NCBI GenBank assembly: GCA_014281115.1
Contig: JACONQ010000006.1
Coordinates: 1,302,001 to 1,366,000 of the forward strand
Origin: Laburnicola sp. R22_1
Lineage: Eukaryota > Ascomycota > Dothideomycetes > Pleosporales > Didymosphaeriaceae
Length of the DNA: 64,000 nucleotides
Reading direction: 5' to 3'
The position numbers and the translations under genes were made by a program. Shown here piece by piece: positions 20,952 to 33,146 of the stretch (position 1 is the first letter of the stretch; each line of letters starts with the position of its first letter). The notes beneath the pieces were generated by a model, which saw only the letters and a list, made by a program, of their open reading frames with translations, ran no database searches and was not told the origin of the DNA.

Positions 20952-21459
20952 TAATAAAAGAAAATGATTAGCGATACCTGGTGGTTCTGCGTATAACGAC
21001 TGAGGACAAAACATTCTTTCGAATATATGATTGTAACTATGATTACCTATAGGTCTTGATCTATTGTCTCTCACTTTCGTCATATTCGAATAGTCAGACA
21101 AGACTATATCTTCTCATTATTGCGGCCATGTAGTAAAGTTTTTCTTCGAGATTCCTCCTAGGTCGCGTTGGAATACCAAGTCAATTCACTTCACACTTGA
21201 AATGTTAACTATCGTCTTGCATCAAATCCCTTCACTTTCTGTCAAGTTGAGAATCATGATTTTAGTTCTCGAGTGCTATATACGCACTGGCAGTTTTATA
21301 GAGAACAATTTATCAAGCGCTGCATATGTATACACCAATGAAGATTAATATTTCATGCACCTTTATCATATTTGACTGGATCGACTGCATGCGGTTTATT
21401 GCAAGGTAGTCCTTTCATTTTGCGGGTCTTGCGTAGTGATAATCCACGAGTTGTCTGAT
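20952..21459. other. Spacer between the long-TIR element and the LINE, 508 bp
   Basis: AT-rich, without reading frames or repeats that I can link to either element. Probably the original host intergenic DNA. Confidence 0.45.
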
Positions 21460-21472
21460 AATAGTAGAGGCT

Positions 21473-21473
<1 letters not shown>

Positions 21474-21511
<38 letters not shown>

Positions 21512-21512
21512 T
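21474..21512. repeat. LINE 3' tail, TAG trinucleotide repeat
   Basis: About 12-13 uninterrupted TAG units (CTA on the coding strand) directly against the target duplication. They end the LINE instead of a poly(A) tail. Confidence 0.85.
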
Positions 21513-22129
21513 TGATTAACGTCCAGGAACCTAGGTTCTAGCCTCCCATGGGGCATGGGGACGCGCCGAGTAGCCATCTGGGGCCAGCCAGATGGTAAAG
21601 GCGATTCATGCTATAAGCTATTGCCGTCTCTTGCAGCGGCTCGTAAGAGTCCGCCCCCCTCCGTGCGGGGGCTAAATCCGTGTCTTCATGCCTATAGGCT
21701 GAGATGTCAGGGTGTAGCTATTATACATATAACAATCCAAAGCAGGGGCAGCTTCAGCTGCCCTAAAGCTGTGTTAAAAAGTGCCAAGACCTTAGCGTAA
21801 AACTAGTATAGGAAAGGTAAGAATCGTGTAGACAGTAAGGAGAGGTAAGGAGAGTAGGAGAGCGTAGAGGAGGTTGCCTCGTGTGGCAAGATGTCAGGAT
21901 GAGAGGCACCCCTGCTGGGAGCTCAGACAGAGTCGACGCCAGAGGAGCTGTCCCAGGTTATTGTCGCGCCCGCCAGCATCTGTGGCTTAGTAGGCAGTCT
22001 ATAGAACCAACATTTATTTGTTAGTGTTAGTAGGGTTGGCAAGCTCTAGCAAGAGTTAAAAATCTTCAGGCTTAAGGGTCTTTAAGTATTCAACGCCCTC
22101 CTGTGTGGTGCTAGAAGGGAGAGAGGGTT

Positions 22130-25100
22130 GTTTTGGCCAGTAGCGGAACTTCCAGACCGCTTGTGGGCAGTGGACTATGTGGTCTGGCGCAAGGTCTGCC
22201 CCACAGAAGCATCCTATAACTGCGTTATTATATTTAAACTTCTTATAGTACTAAGCGTAGTGTCTATAGCAGGTACGCATAGACAGTAGCTTTGCAAGCA
22301 TTAGTTATTAGAGAGTAAGCTCCTTTGGCTGTTTTGCAGGGTGATACTTAAGGTCCCACTACATATACCACCTGGACAGATTTGGTGTGTGCTTGCGCTA
22401 CTAGTCTATCTCTGCGCTCCTAGTAAGGGCGCAAACGTCTGACTTAAGGCCTGAGGCCGTGGGTTTAGTTGCCATGCCGTGTGAAGGTTTAGGTGTTGCC
22501 AATCAAGACTACCCTTCCCGGAATCGGCCCGATACTTCTTGGCCGAATCTTCGACTATGTTCTACAACCTTCACTACCACTGTTTCTACGTCATGTACTT
22601 ACGCACACCGCATGTATATAACCTCGTGTGTCTACTCCGTAGGACAGCCAGGGAGGACAGTTCTCATATGCAGTTATTGACACCTTGTCTTCTCTGATAT
22701 TAGGAGTCCTTGCCGCGTTGTCTACTAGCTAGTCTACCCGTTCGTTTCCCTCTATATTGCAGTGTCCTAGGGACCACTAGACAATAATGTCCAGGTTCTT
22801 AATTATCTCTTAGCACCTAACGAACGCCCACTGCAAGGAGGGGGACAGGTTGCCTCTAATGCACTATATAACAGAGGTGCTATCTATGCACATATATATG
22901 CGTCTGAGCCAGTAGGCCGGCGTGCGGAGCGTGTGTAAGAGTCCTCGCCACACGCCTACAGCTTCGGCATCAAAGACGTGAGACCTGGGGTTGAGGGAGC
23001 TATTGCCCTATAGGGTAAGAGTCTGCCCTTCGTATATAGCGTAGCCGTATGTAACGTGCTTAACGCCGTTAAGCCATTGTTTAGAGCTGTTAGAGAAGAC
23101 AGTAATAGCAGTTAGTAGGAGAAGGGCCCACCACTCCTTAAAGCGGCGGGCGGCTTCCTTCTTATTCACATGGCCTGTGGGGTCGTCGCGGCTCCCAGGG
23201 GAGTAGTGGGGGGCGCGGAATTCGGGTCGGGGTACCGGGTTGAAGACCTGTGCTAGTTGTTGTACCTTCGTGCGGGCTCTCTATGGGAGGCCTGCGCCTC
23301 GGCCTTTTCTAACTATAGGAAGGTGAGTCCTAGCAGTTAGCGGGTGCTTTTCGTTAATTGTTAGCAGGTGTGCTGCGAAGCGAAACTTGTAGGTTTCTAG
23401 GGCTACTACTGCTAAGGGGAGTCCAGCGTCCCTAAAGATAGCGGTGGTGGGTGTGGTCTAGTAGGCCGGAACAACGGCTCTGTATGCCTGCCTAAGGACC
23501 TTGTTGAGTGTTTCTATGTGCCAACCTAGTTGGGTGCTCACTTCGGCGCCTTTTGACTGGCGCATGATTCTAGAGGGTTTGGTTCTTCCTCCGTACTAGG
23601 CCTCCGCTCCGTACAGGAGTCGGGGGAGGACGCAGGAGATCACCGCTTTGCGCAAAGACCCCAGTGGGGGGCCGTGTTTGATCCGAGCAAGGCTGCGGAT
23701 GTGGTGGGCAACAACCCTTGTCTTTGCGGCGCGTATGGCCACATAGGTCTTAAAGGTGAGCTTCCTATCAAACTATACGCCTAGCCAGCGCAGTGTAGGT
23801 ACCTCACTTGTGGGGAGGATTGGGTAAATAGTAAGGTGATTATTAACGGCGCAGGGCGGCGCGTAGTCCCCATTCTGTCTTATAAGGTGGATTATTTCGA
23901 GCTTGTCTGGTAAGAAAGCAATCTTGTGGTCCGCGCCGTATAAGTTAATCTTGCGGACTTGTTCAGCAAGTATTTTAACGTTAAGGTTAAGGCTATAGGA
24001 GGCGCTGTAGAGGCATATGTCGTCAGCATAGCCAAAGCGCATAGTCGTGTCCTAGAGTAGTAGCTCTACAAGGTATAATATATAGATAACGGGGGAGAAT
24101 GGCAAGCCCTGTGGGGTGCCGCAGGCCACTAGGTGGCGGCCAGAACAGTGTTGGCCATAGCAGACAAGAATGTGTCAGTTTATAAGGATGTTGCGTGTGA
24201 GGACTAGGACCTTCTAGTGCTAGCCTTAGTCTTTTATGCGGTGCAGTAGCCAGTTAACTAGCAGCGCGTCGAAAGCTCCTAGTACATCCATAGTTACTAT
24301 GGTGACGTGTTTGCCCTCGCTAAAAGCGAGTTCGGCTTTATGGGTAAAGGCCGTGATTAGGTCCATGGCCGACCTTTTTAGGAGGGCCCCCCCGTGCTGG
24401 GGGCTTAGGACGCCGTGCAGCACAGCCAAGTGGGCTATGCGCCAAGCAATTACCCTTTCAAAACCTTTGCTAAGGCAGAGCAGCATAGCAAGTAGTCTTA
24501 TAGACCCTGGGATTATGTAGTCTTTCTTACCAAGTTTCTTAATAAAAACAATCTCCCTATCTGTCCAGGCGGCCGGGTAGTAGTCAAGCAATAGTAGGTC
24601 GTGGTAGATGTCGCAAACGTACTGTCTAATATAGTTCCAGCATACTATAAGCAGCTGGACTGTTATGCTATTAGCGCTTAGTGAGGTGCTGGAGACCCCA
24701 ATCACGCAGCGCTCCGTCTCTTTAATCGATAGGTACGTGTCCTATAGGATAGTAGGGTGTTCTTGTGGGGTGGGCGGTTCCAGCAGATTGTCCTCCGCCA
24801 TGAATCTGCAGAGAAGTGCTTATTATAGCATCTTAGCCTTATTTTTGTCTTTAGTCGCCTCCGCGCCTCTAAACACTATTAGTGCCTGTGTTCTAGTAGG
24901 TTCCAGCTTGTGCCAATTAATAATGTGGAAAAGTTCCTAGTCGCCTTTAGCGTTATCTATAGTGTGTTGCCAGTACTCCTTCTTTGCCTTGCGGACTATC
25001 GCTAGGAAAGTACGTGTCTTATTAAAGGGGCCCCAGCCGGTGTGGCCGTCGAGCGAGTGGAGGTGTGCTTAATAGGCTGTCTTGCAATTGTCTGTCTACT

Positions 25101-25369
25101 AGGGCGCCAAGTGGCCTGTCCCTCTCTTCTTTCTACCTGCCATCTTTAGGGCGTTGGTGAGGACTTCTTTTAAGGCAGCAACGCGCCTATTAACGTGCTC
25201 GCAGGTCTGTGGCCCATCTAAGTAGGGGGCGCCTTTTATTCTATTAGCAACAGCGTTAACAAATAGCGGTAGCTTCTTTGTGGGGACCCTATATTGGAAC
25301 TGGTTAAGGGGCTCCTATCCTCTGCTAGGGATTGTAGTAACCAACGTGTTATGGTCTAAGCCGCAGTTT
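22130..25369 (-). pseudogene. LINE ORF2, 3' part: endonuclease end, reverse transcriptase, RNase H-like
   Basis: Read leftwards from the Copia insertion, the frame resumes as DINCGLDHNTLVTTIPSRG, the end of the endonuclease. The reverse transcriptase follows (24226-24705: DREIVFIKKLGKKDY, SIRLLAMLLCLSKGFERVIA, TIVTMDVLGAFDALL; then MRFGYADDICLYSAS at 24042). An RNase H-like segment (about 22700-23110: DAEAVGVWRGLLHTLRT, IYMCIDSTSVIHCIRGN) and a C-terminal region down to about 22130 complete it. Stop codons, mainly TAG, interrupt all domains. The YADD catalytic pair is preserved. Confidence 0.82.
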
Positions 25370-25374
25370 ATATC

Positions 25375-25566
25375 TGTAGCCACGTGACTTACGTCAGAGG
25401 TAGTGTGTGTAGAAGGTTCCATCCAGGTGCACAGACCACTACCCTCAAGATAAAGCTCTCGCCCTCTCCTTTCTTTCTTGGTAGACTCCTTACTCCACAC
25501 ACTCTTTTCTGCAGATAGCAATACAGCTTGTTGTCCTCATATGCCTCATATGCCTGCCCGCCCATA
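25375..25566 (+). repeat. 5' LTR, Copia B
   Basis: 192 bp. A handful of transitions separate it from 30527-30718, including the mutated 3' terminal CA. It contains ACGTGACTTACGTCA, a CRE-like TTACGTCA, near its start. Confidence 0.92.
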
Positions 25567-25580
25567 GTTATGAGCCCGGC
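25567..25580 (+). other. Primer-binding site, initiator tRNA-Met anticodon-arm type
   Basis: GTTATGAGCCCGGC directly after the 5' LTR is complementary to the anticodon-stem segment GGGCUCAUAAC of initiator tRNA-Met, as expected for half-tRNA priming in Copia elements. Confidence 0.7.
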
Positions 25581-25769
25581 TATTAACTTTGACCACTGCA
25601 GCTGCTAAGCACCTGGCTATCAACTTCAATCGCTGTTGCTACTGCACGTACTGACAAGCTGCTGAGGAGCTATTGACAAGCTGTCAATAGAGCTACATCA
25701 CCAAGCTACCTTACCAAGCCTCGAGCACGCGTTCTATTACTGAAAAGAGCCCTTCTAGGAGCTAATAGA

Positions 25770-28700
25770 GCAAGATGCCTACAACCAAGCTAGATGGACT
25801 GGTTATAAGGACGACAGTTATACTCGAGAAGCTGGCAGACTAGGAAGAATAGATCTTCCTACGTAAGGATAGCGCGAATCGAAATCACCTCTGGCCTATA
25901 GTTAACCCGGATCTTAACAAGGCGGCACTCGAACAGCTTAAGGAGCTAGTGCCTGTGATACTAGAGCACTACTATAAGGGGACAGAGCAGGATACTGGCG
26001 TCGTGCTAAAAGACATAACGACTGAGGAGTTCCAGCGATACCAGCAGGCGGAGAGAGGCTACAATCGAGCCTTGGCTAGATATACAATTAAGAGGAAAGC
26101 GTTGGACGACTTTACCCAGGAGATCGGCCGAACAATTAGCCGCCGCCACATACACCTAATCCAGAGCAACAATACAGCGTACGCTTAACTAAAGAGGCTC
26201 AAGAAGCACCTCTGCCCATCAACAGCTAAGAGGGAGCTGCAGCTTCTAGCAAAGTATCGGCAACTGCAGAGCCGACCCCGCAACAATATTAATACCTGGC
26301 TAGATGAGTGGCTACATATTGTACGTCTGTGCGAGGCAGCGAACCTACCCGACATGACATCGCCGCGAGCACAGCGCGATTTTCTACTCGCAGTTAAAGG
26401 ACTTGACGACACATGGGCAACTACTTAGCAAGCCAATCTATTTAAAGCATAGATCTAGGGACAGGCTGTTAAGAGCATACACGACCTTATCGCTCAATTC
26501 ACTATATACTAGCGTTCGACGAAACCAGTAGCGTTATCGCTTGGCACCTTTGCCACACTAGGCATTAGCACCAACGAGCCACAGGCAATAGAAAAGAAAG
26601 AAAAGACTTAAAATAAGAAGCCTAAGTGTATATATAGTCTCAATCATTGATTTAAGGACTGCTAGTATCTAGGAGCGAAGGGCAAGCCTCAAGGATAGAT
26701 ACCTAAACCTGAGATACAAGAACAATTTAATAAGGCTATAGCAAGCCGATTATCATTCAGAGGAGCTATAAAGGCAGCACTCAAAGCGAATAGGAGCGCG
26801 ACAAATACTAGAGACCAGGCAGAACCGGCAGCGTCTACAGTCTCGACAGCACCTCGACAGTTTAATAATCACAGACCTACGCATGACGTATTAAACAGTT
26901 ATGTATCGCAGCTCACAATGAGCTCAGACTGCGCAAGCAAGCAGACAGTCAAGCCGAGTCTAATCAATCAATAGATTCTGGATCCAGGATCAAACACACA
27001 CGTCACCAACAGCAGAGCCTATAGTTAGAAGAAGCGAGCTAACAGGACAGGTGAAGTTATTAAGGCTAGAGATCAAGAGCTATTAATACACAAGTGGGGA
27101 GATGTTATCCTACTTATTAACACGCCTAGAGGCACAGAGCAGATAGAGCTCACATACGTCGCCTATGTCCCAGGATTTCTTACCAACGTCGTTGGCCTGT
27201 CACGCTGTCAATCAATAGGCATTCATTTCGACTCAGAACAAGACTGCTTGTACCAAAAGAGCTGGAAGAACGTTATTTGCAAGCTCAACTATACCAGCGG
27301 ACACTAGTTAATAGACGCTAAAGGCATGAAGAGACCAGACGCTAGCCCTCTACTTGCAGCCTCAGCACACGCCCGCAAGAAGCCTTCATACGAGCCCAAG
27401 AAGCTACTGCAGTTGACTATAGAGAAAGCACATGTTATGTGGGGTCACGCTAGCAAAGAGGCGATTAAGCACCTGCCTGAGAACGTCGAAGGCCTACACA
27501 TCACAGATAGCCAAGCACCAAAGTAGAAGGACTATAAGACGTGTATACAGTCAAAGCTAACAAAGATCGTTAGTCGAAGGCCACCTCAAGAACCAGCGAC
27601 TCGACCGTTCGAGCGTATTAGCATAGATCTAATACAGCTCCTAGAGCGAGGAGAGCGCTGCTACAATAGCGATCAATACCTATTTCATACTTTCGATCAA
27701 TACACGAAGTGGCACAAAGAATACTGTATACCAGATAAGACAAAGGCTACTCTAACAAAGGTCTTCAAGCGATTACTGGCTAAGATAAAGCGGCAATTCC
27801 AGAGTCAAGTCATTATCATAAGGCTAAACATGAAGACTGGATATGTCGAGCTGCTAGAGCTCTATAGAGATCTCGGAATCGCTATCGAGGCTAGAGCTAC
27901 AGAAGCTCAGAGCGAAGCCATCAAACGCGCAGGCAAATCTATTATAATTCGAGGCAAAGCTATACGCCTACACGCAGGTTTACCGAAGGCGTACGCCAAC
28001 AAGTACGTTATATCAGCTATATATCTACTCAATCGTACACTAACCGAAGCGATACAATGAGAATGCCCGTACACCAAAGTCAAGGGAGTGAAGCCATCAG
28101 TCGCTCACCTTAAGGTAATCGGAGCGAGAGCGTATGTGCTCAACAAGAAGCTACCTAGGGGAGACAAGCTTAAATCTCGAGCTCTAATCAGCCACCTAGT
28201 AGGCTTCAATTCAACTAACATATTTCGAGTATAGTTACCAACAATTGGACGAGTTATACGAACTCGAGACGTTGTCTTCCTGCGAGGCAAGCTCTATAAT
28301 GAGCAAGAAAAGTACGTAGAGAAGAGTTATATTTGTGAGGCAGCAGAGGTGCTCGACATCAAGGAGACGCCTAATCACAGCGACATATTAATCGATCAGC
28401 TGTCCACACCAGAAGACTATTCCTATAAGCCTAAGCTAGAGCTTAAGTTTGACTCTAAATCCAAGGCTAAGATTAAGGATACTCAACTAGCTCTTATGAC
28501 TCTAGAAGAGACGCTAGAGAAGCACGGACTACGCCAGTTACTAGACAACACAGGCTAGGGGAAAGGCTACGCTCTAGCTCCAGAGGGAGAAGAGCTAAAT
28601 CGAACAACAAACAACGCAAAGCGACAAGAGGAGATTGCTAGTCAACTATCACAGAAGAACGTGATAGAGGGTAAGCGAAGTTAGAAGCCAAAGAGCTTTG

Positions 28701-30480
28701 GCATGTATCTGGCAACATTCGCTGCCTGTATCAACCCCACAGCACCAGCAAAGCTCCTTAGCAAGGCGCCAAAGACTCGACTACACCGCGACCAGCTGCC
28801 ACCAGAGCCAAAGAGGTGGAAGGATCTAGATCGTCATCCATTTGGTGCTAAGTTCAAGAAGGCAAGCAGAGTTAAGATCAACAGTGTTATCAACCATAGA
28901 TGCTTTAGAAGAGCCATAGAGCTCGCTGAGCAAGCAGATACTAAGGTGCTACCACTTATGTGGGTATTCTCGTACAAGTTCAACAAAGATGGATACCTCT
29001 ACAAATTCAAAGCTCGACTGGTTGTCTAAGGAGATCTGCAGCAAGACTGGGGCGACACATACGCAGCTACACTGGCTGCGAAGATCTTCCAATGCCTTAT
29101 CGCCCTGGCAGCAGCCTTCGACCTAGATCTATACCAGTACGATGTACTCAATGCCTTTCTCAACGCGGAGCTCGATCGACTTACCTACGTACGCTGTCCA
29201 GAAGGATACAATAAAGAACTTAGAAAACTACTAGAGCTTAAGCGCGCTCTATACGGACTCCGTAACGCGCCGCGACTATAGTACAAGCATCTCACTGCAA
29301 CGCTTGAGAAGATGGGACTGAGACAGGTGCCTAGAGTGCCCTGTCTATACAGTAGTAACTAGCTTATTGTCTTCTTCTTTGTCAATAATATAGTGGTAGC
29401 TGTATCCCGCAGCAATTAAGACGCATACTATCTATTCAATAGACAGCTAAGAACAACCTACAACATGCGATATCTAGGAGAGTTAAAGTGGTTCCTGGGC
29501 ATACGCGTCATTTAAGACAGAAAGCAGAAGAAGATCTGGCTACTCCAAGACAGCTTTATTAACAAGGTGGCAAAGAAGTACAACATTGCTTAAGGAAGCA
29601 CAAAATACCCAGCAGTGCCGCTCGCAGACGGACATCTAGGCCTAAGTAGAGAGGAGCCAGACGATTAACGCACGAAACTCTATCAAGAGCTTATTGGATC
29701 GCTAGCCTACATAGCGACATACACACAACCAGATATCGCCTAAGCTTACTTAGAGCTATCTTGTTACCTACAGAACCTAGGCCAGAAACATATCAGTGCG
29801 GTATACCACGTATAGAAGTACCTAATTAGCATAAAGAGACTCGCTATAGGAGCTCATACAGACTGTGCGAACAGTAAGTCTGGTGGCAGTTAAACCATCT
29901 ACCTAAGTTCAAGCTTAGGGGGTGCAGAACCACTGTTCTATAAAGCATCAGATGCAGCTTTCGCAGACAACCTAGAGACTAGGCGGAGCTCATAAGAATA
30001 CCTTTTCATGCTCTACGGCATGCCTATCAACTAGAAAGCGACACAACAGCGCTCGGTTACTAAGTCGACCACTGAGGCAGAGCTTCTAGCTCTGTCAACA
30101 GCTACTAGCGAGCTTCAAGCGTGGAATCAACTATTCAAACACATTAAATTCGACCTAGACATTACACCAACTATTTACTACGATAACCTACAGACAGTAG
30201 GTATTATTACTAAGGACAAGGACAAGCTGTTCACAAAACTACGCCACGTCGACACTTACCAGCACTAGCTAAGATAAGAACAGGCAGAAGGACGTATATC
30301 AGTCTAGTGGAAGGCTACTAATCAGATGCTAGCCGACAGACTTACTAAGAGCCTTGTGCGTCAAAAGCACACCAACTTTATGAGGCAACTTGGCATGCAA
30401 GACGTTAAAGGATATCTATAGAAGAAGCTTAAGGAGGACTCTACTTCAGATTCTATCGTTTACTACCTATTCTAGTATAG
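25770..30480 (+). pseudogene. Copia B gag-pol, RIP-inactivated
   Basis: Starts near the ATG at 25774 with gag (longest open part 25949-26188, then DEWLHIVRLCEAANLPDM). The protease-like WILDPGSN-type motif is near 26970. The GAG-pre-integrase segment is at 27326-27526, integrase about 27590-28060, reverse transcriptase about 28700-29500 (DWGDTYAATLAAK, YDVLNAFLNAELD) and RNase H about 30000-30400 (KLRHVDTYQH, LADRLTKSL). In-frame stops are nearly all TAG or TAA. Individual domains remain readable but no complete protein can be made. Confidence 0.85.
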
Positions 30481-30526
30481 TACAGAGCATCAGCTTTGGT
30501 GTGGGTACACCGCAGCTAGGGGGGTG

Positions 30527-30718
30527 TGTAGCCACGTGACTTACGTCAGAGGTGGTGTGTGTAGAAGGTTCTATCCAGGTGCACAGACCACTACCCTCAA
30601 GATAAAGCTCTCGCCCTCTCCTTTCTTCCTCGGTAGACTCCTCACTCCACACACTCTTTTCTGCAGATAGCAATACAGCTTGTTGTCCTCATATGCCTCA
30701 TATGCCTGCCCGCCCACA
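30527..30718 (+). repeat. 3' LTR, Copia B
   Basis: 192 bp with the intact CCCACA end, preceded by a polypurine tract (AGGGGGG) ending at 30526. Confidence 0.92.
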
Positions 30719-30723
30719 ATATC

Positions 30724-31385
30724 TGTTCGTACTGCGGTGGTTGCGAAGGGAATATTGCAGAAAGAGAGGTCTATAACATGCCTGGCCCTATGGGTGGGGA
30801 TTCCAGGTTCGCCTATATAATCCATGCCGCTGTCTGTAGCCTATTGGGCCAGCTCGGCTCCGCCCTGTGTGGTCGTGACACTAGACTCGAACATGTCGTG
30901 TTTAGCGTTAAGATCACCTCCTGCCAGGCACCTATTTAGTGGGGTGAGGCAGGTGATGTAGTTAAGTACCAGCGTAGTCTGTGGCGCCCGGTAAACGTTA
31001 AGTATGGAGATTCCGTTCACTTCGATCCACTGCAGGTCCCTGTTATGCAGCGGGGTACGGGGCGTGATCTTTAGTCTGTTGCCCTTACGGGTGAAGATGA
31101 GGACCTAGGGGCGTTCTGCCTCCCAGGTCTCCCGGCTGTCCCAGCCGTCCACTAGTGGATGGAGGTTATAGCTGGGGTAGTTTGAAGTCCATGTGCTAGG
31201 CTAGGTAGCTAGCTCTTGCATGCAAATAATGTTAATGCCCTCTGTGAAAGCGATCTTAAGGGCGGCTGTATGTGCTAAGCCACTTCTGCCGATATTAGTC
31301 CAGTATACTTTTATATTGGGGTCCCTGCAAGGAGTATATCTGCGGCGGTTGTTCCTTATTAATTAGAGGAGTCGTCTATAGTTAT
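30724..31385 (-). pseudogene. LINE ORF2, 5' part: AP-type endonuclease
   Basis: Begins with WTNIGRSGLAHTAALKIAF (about 31320), continues through INIICMQEL and GGDLNAKHDMFESS (about 30880-30910) to RHVIDLSFCNIPFATT and VRTDI, where the Copia element cuts it. Scattered TAG codons break the frame. These are the conserved blocks of exonuclease-endonuclease-phosphatase domains of LINEs. Confidence 0.82.
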
Positions 31386-31760
31386 ATCCTCCTATGAGGA
31401 GGACTATGTGTGGTCTGCATGTCTCGCGCTTTGTGCTAAGAGTGCAGCGAGGTTAAGGCTGCCGCTTATGGGCGCGGTAAGTCTGACTAGTTAGCTTAAG
31501 GCGCGAGCCGCTTGTCGTGCCGCAAGATTGGGGTAGGGGCTTGAGCGCTGTCCTCTTGGTGGGCGGGGGCTAGGAACTTGTTCCTGGCTCTCTTAGTCTG
31601 TAGGCTCTTCTTAAGGGGCTTATTGGACAGTGTCTCTAGTAGGAGCAGTGTCCTCTTCGTTAGGTTGAGCGTTGCCCTTAGTGGGAGGGGCGCCTTCTCT
31701 ATTGGCGGCGTTGCCTTGTCTCTGCGCAGTGGGCGCGGGTTGGGGTTGCGGGTTGTGTAG

Positions 31761-33146
31761 CTAGTCGTAGGCCTTTTGTCCAGCGCGGCGGAGGGTGGCT
31801 AGCTCACGGCGGGTAGGTCTTATGATCCTGCCGCTCACTCGCCTGGGCTTTACTAGGCAGGTCGGATCGTTGGCGGCGTGTAGACCGCGGCAATTAGGGC
31901 ACTGTAGCTTGTGAGCGCAGTTGTCACCTATAGGGCCTTCGTGCTCGCTCTGTTTCATGCTGCAGTTGCGGTAGCGGGGCGCGTGGGTGCAACGCGCTGC
32001 GTTGCAGTATCCCTGGCAGCTAGGGTTATATCGCTCAATTGCGCGTTTCTTGACAATTTCGCGGGATAAGTCGCTGACGCCAAAGAGTTAGAAAGGTGTT
32101 ACTAGCTTCTTAAAGGACACCACGTAGGTAGTGTGCCCGTATTGGTTTGGGCCGTGCCTAGAGGGCCGGCAGTTTACTGGGCGAGTCAAGGTCTGCGTGA
32201 AAGCCTCTTCCGCGATCATTTCTAGGGTGTACGGGACTTCTTGTCCTAACAGCGAGTGGTAGCTGCTAGGCACCCCAGGGACAGCGTAGTTGGTCCAGCG
32301 TGTGGGCAACTCTGCGCTGTCGCTATTAATAGAGCGGATTATCGGTTCCTTCTTTTCTTGTTCCATAAGTTGTTGTCGTATAGCCTTGGAGGCTGGCGTA
32401 ATAGCCCAGCCTGTTCGGGTCCTTGTGGCCGTGGGGATGTCGCTAATATTAAGTCCTATAGCGTCGCAGATTGCCTTTCGCACAGCGAAGGCGGAGGTCT
32501 GTCCGAGCCTGTTAGCTGGATTCGAGACAGTAAGCAAGATCCGTGGGTCTGCTGCTTGTCTAGGGGGCTGCTGTCGCTTAACAGCGGCTGTGGCCCTTCT
32601 GCTATCAGTTGTCGTGTGCCCGCTGTCCCCGTGATAGGAGGCGGATGCTACGCTTGCCCATGTCTTCTAAGGCTAGGCGGCAAGGCCGCTGTCACTGTCT
32701 GTAGTGTAGGCTGTGGTTGTCGAGTCGTAGCCGGTCCTTGCCGGATTGGGGCGAAGGCTTAGCGCAGTAGTAGAGTTTTTCAGCGCCTATATAACGCGGT
32801 TGCGGAGGGCGATAGCAGCCGCCAGCTCCTCCAGGCGCTTAAATTTGGCGAGGCAGTGGTCAACAGCATCAGCTATTGCCATTACTATCTTTTCCTAGGT
32901 CTCTGCCGCCTTGCGGGTGGCCGTAAGGTGGGAGTTAAGGACACTGGCTGCAGTTTCTGTGTCAGCAGGGCGGACAGGCACGCCTCCACCAAAGGAGAGG
33001 CGTCTAGGAGGGCGAATATCGGACTGTTGGCGCTTCCTTGTGGCGTGCTGGAGGTTATTCTGTTGCGCAGACTCAAGGTCTGGTGGGCGGGTCGCTGTAG
33101 AGGTCCCTAGAGGGGGCCTCTGAGGCGTCTCCATTGCTATCATCAA
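31761..33146 (-). pseudogene. LINE ORF1 (gag-like, Cys-rich knuckles)
   Basis: From MMIAMETPQRPP (33146) leftwards the frame is continuous apart from a few TAG/TAG-like stops. It passes an Ala-rich helical part and a well-preserved segment (32088-32537, RILLTVSNPANRLG). It ends in a Cys-rich region (CQGYCNAARCTHAP, CPNCRGLHAANDPTC, about 31830-31990), as in Tad1 ORF1. A nucleic-acid-binding role is inferred from the family. Confidence 0.78.

Larger units (their letters stand above)
25375..30718 (+). mobile_element. Ty1/Copia LTR retrotransposon, family B (5344 bp), nested in the LINE
   Basis: LTRs of 192 bp at 25375-25566 and 30527-30718, starting TGTAGCCACGTG and ending CCCACA (CCCATA in the left copy, a CpA-to-TpA change at the terminus), flanked by ATATC (25370-25374 and 30719-30723). 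The plus strand is coding. The primer site follows the left LTR and a G-rich purine tract precedes the right LTR. Gag, a GAG-pre-integrase segment (KAHVMWGHASKEAIKHLP, 27432), integrase, reverse transcriptase (VLPLMWVFSYKFNKD, 28950) and RNase H (YYDNLQTVGII, 30178) follow in Copia order. Many TAG/TAA stops interrupt them. It differs in LTR length and sequence from the family at 12550 and 42928. The insertion splits the LINE endonuclease, so it postdates the LINE. Confidence 0.93.

Noticed and set aside
21474..21512. TAG repeats considered as an independent microsatellite, or as a coding poly-Tyr stretch
   Set aside because: It abuts the 14-bp target duplication and the LINE 3' end, so it is the LINE tail; the Tyr frame is an accident of the repeat.
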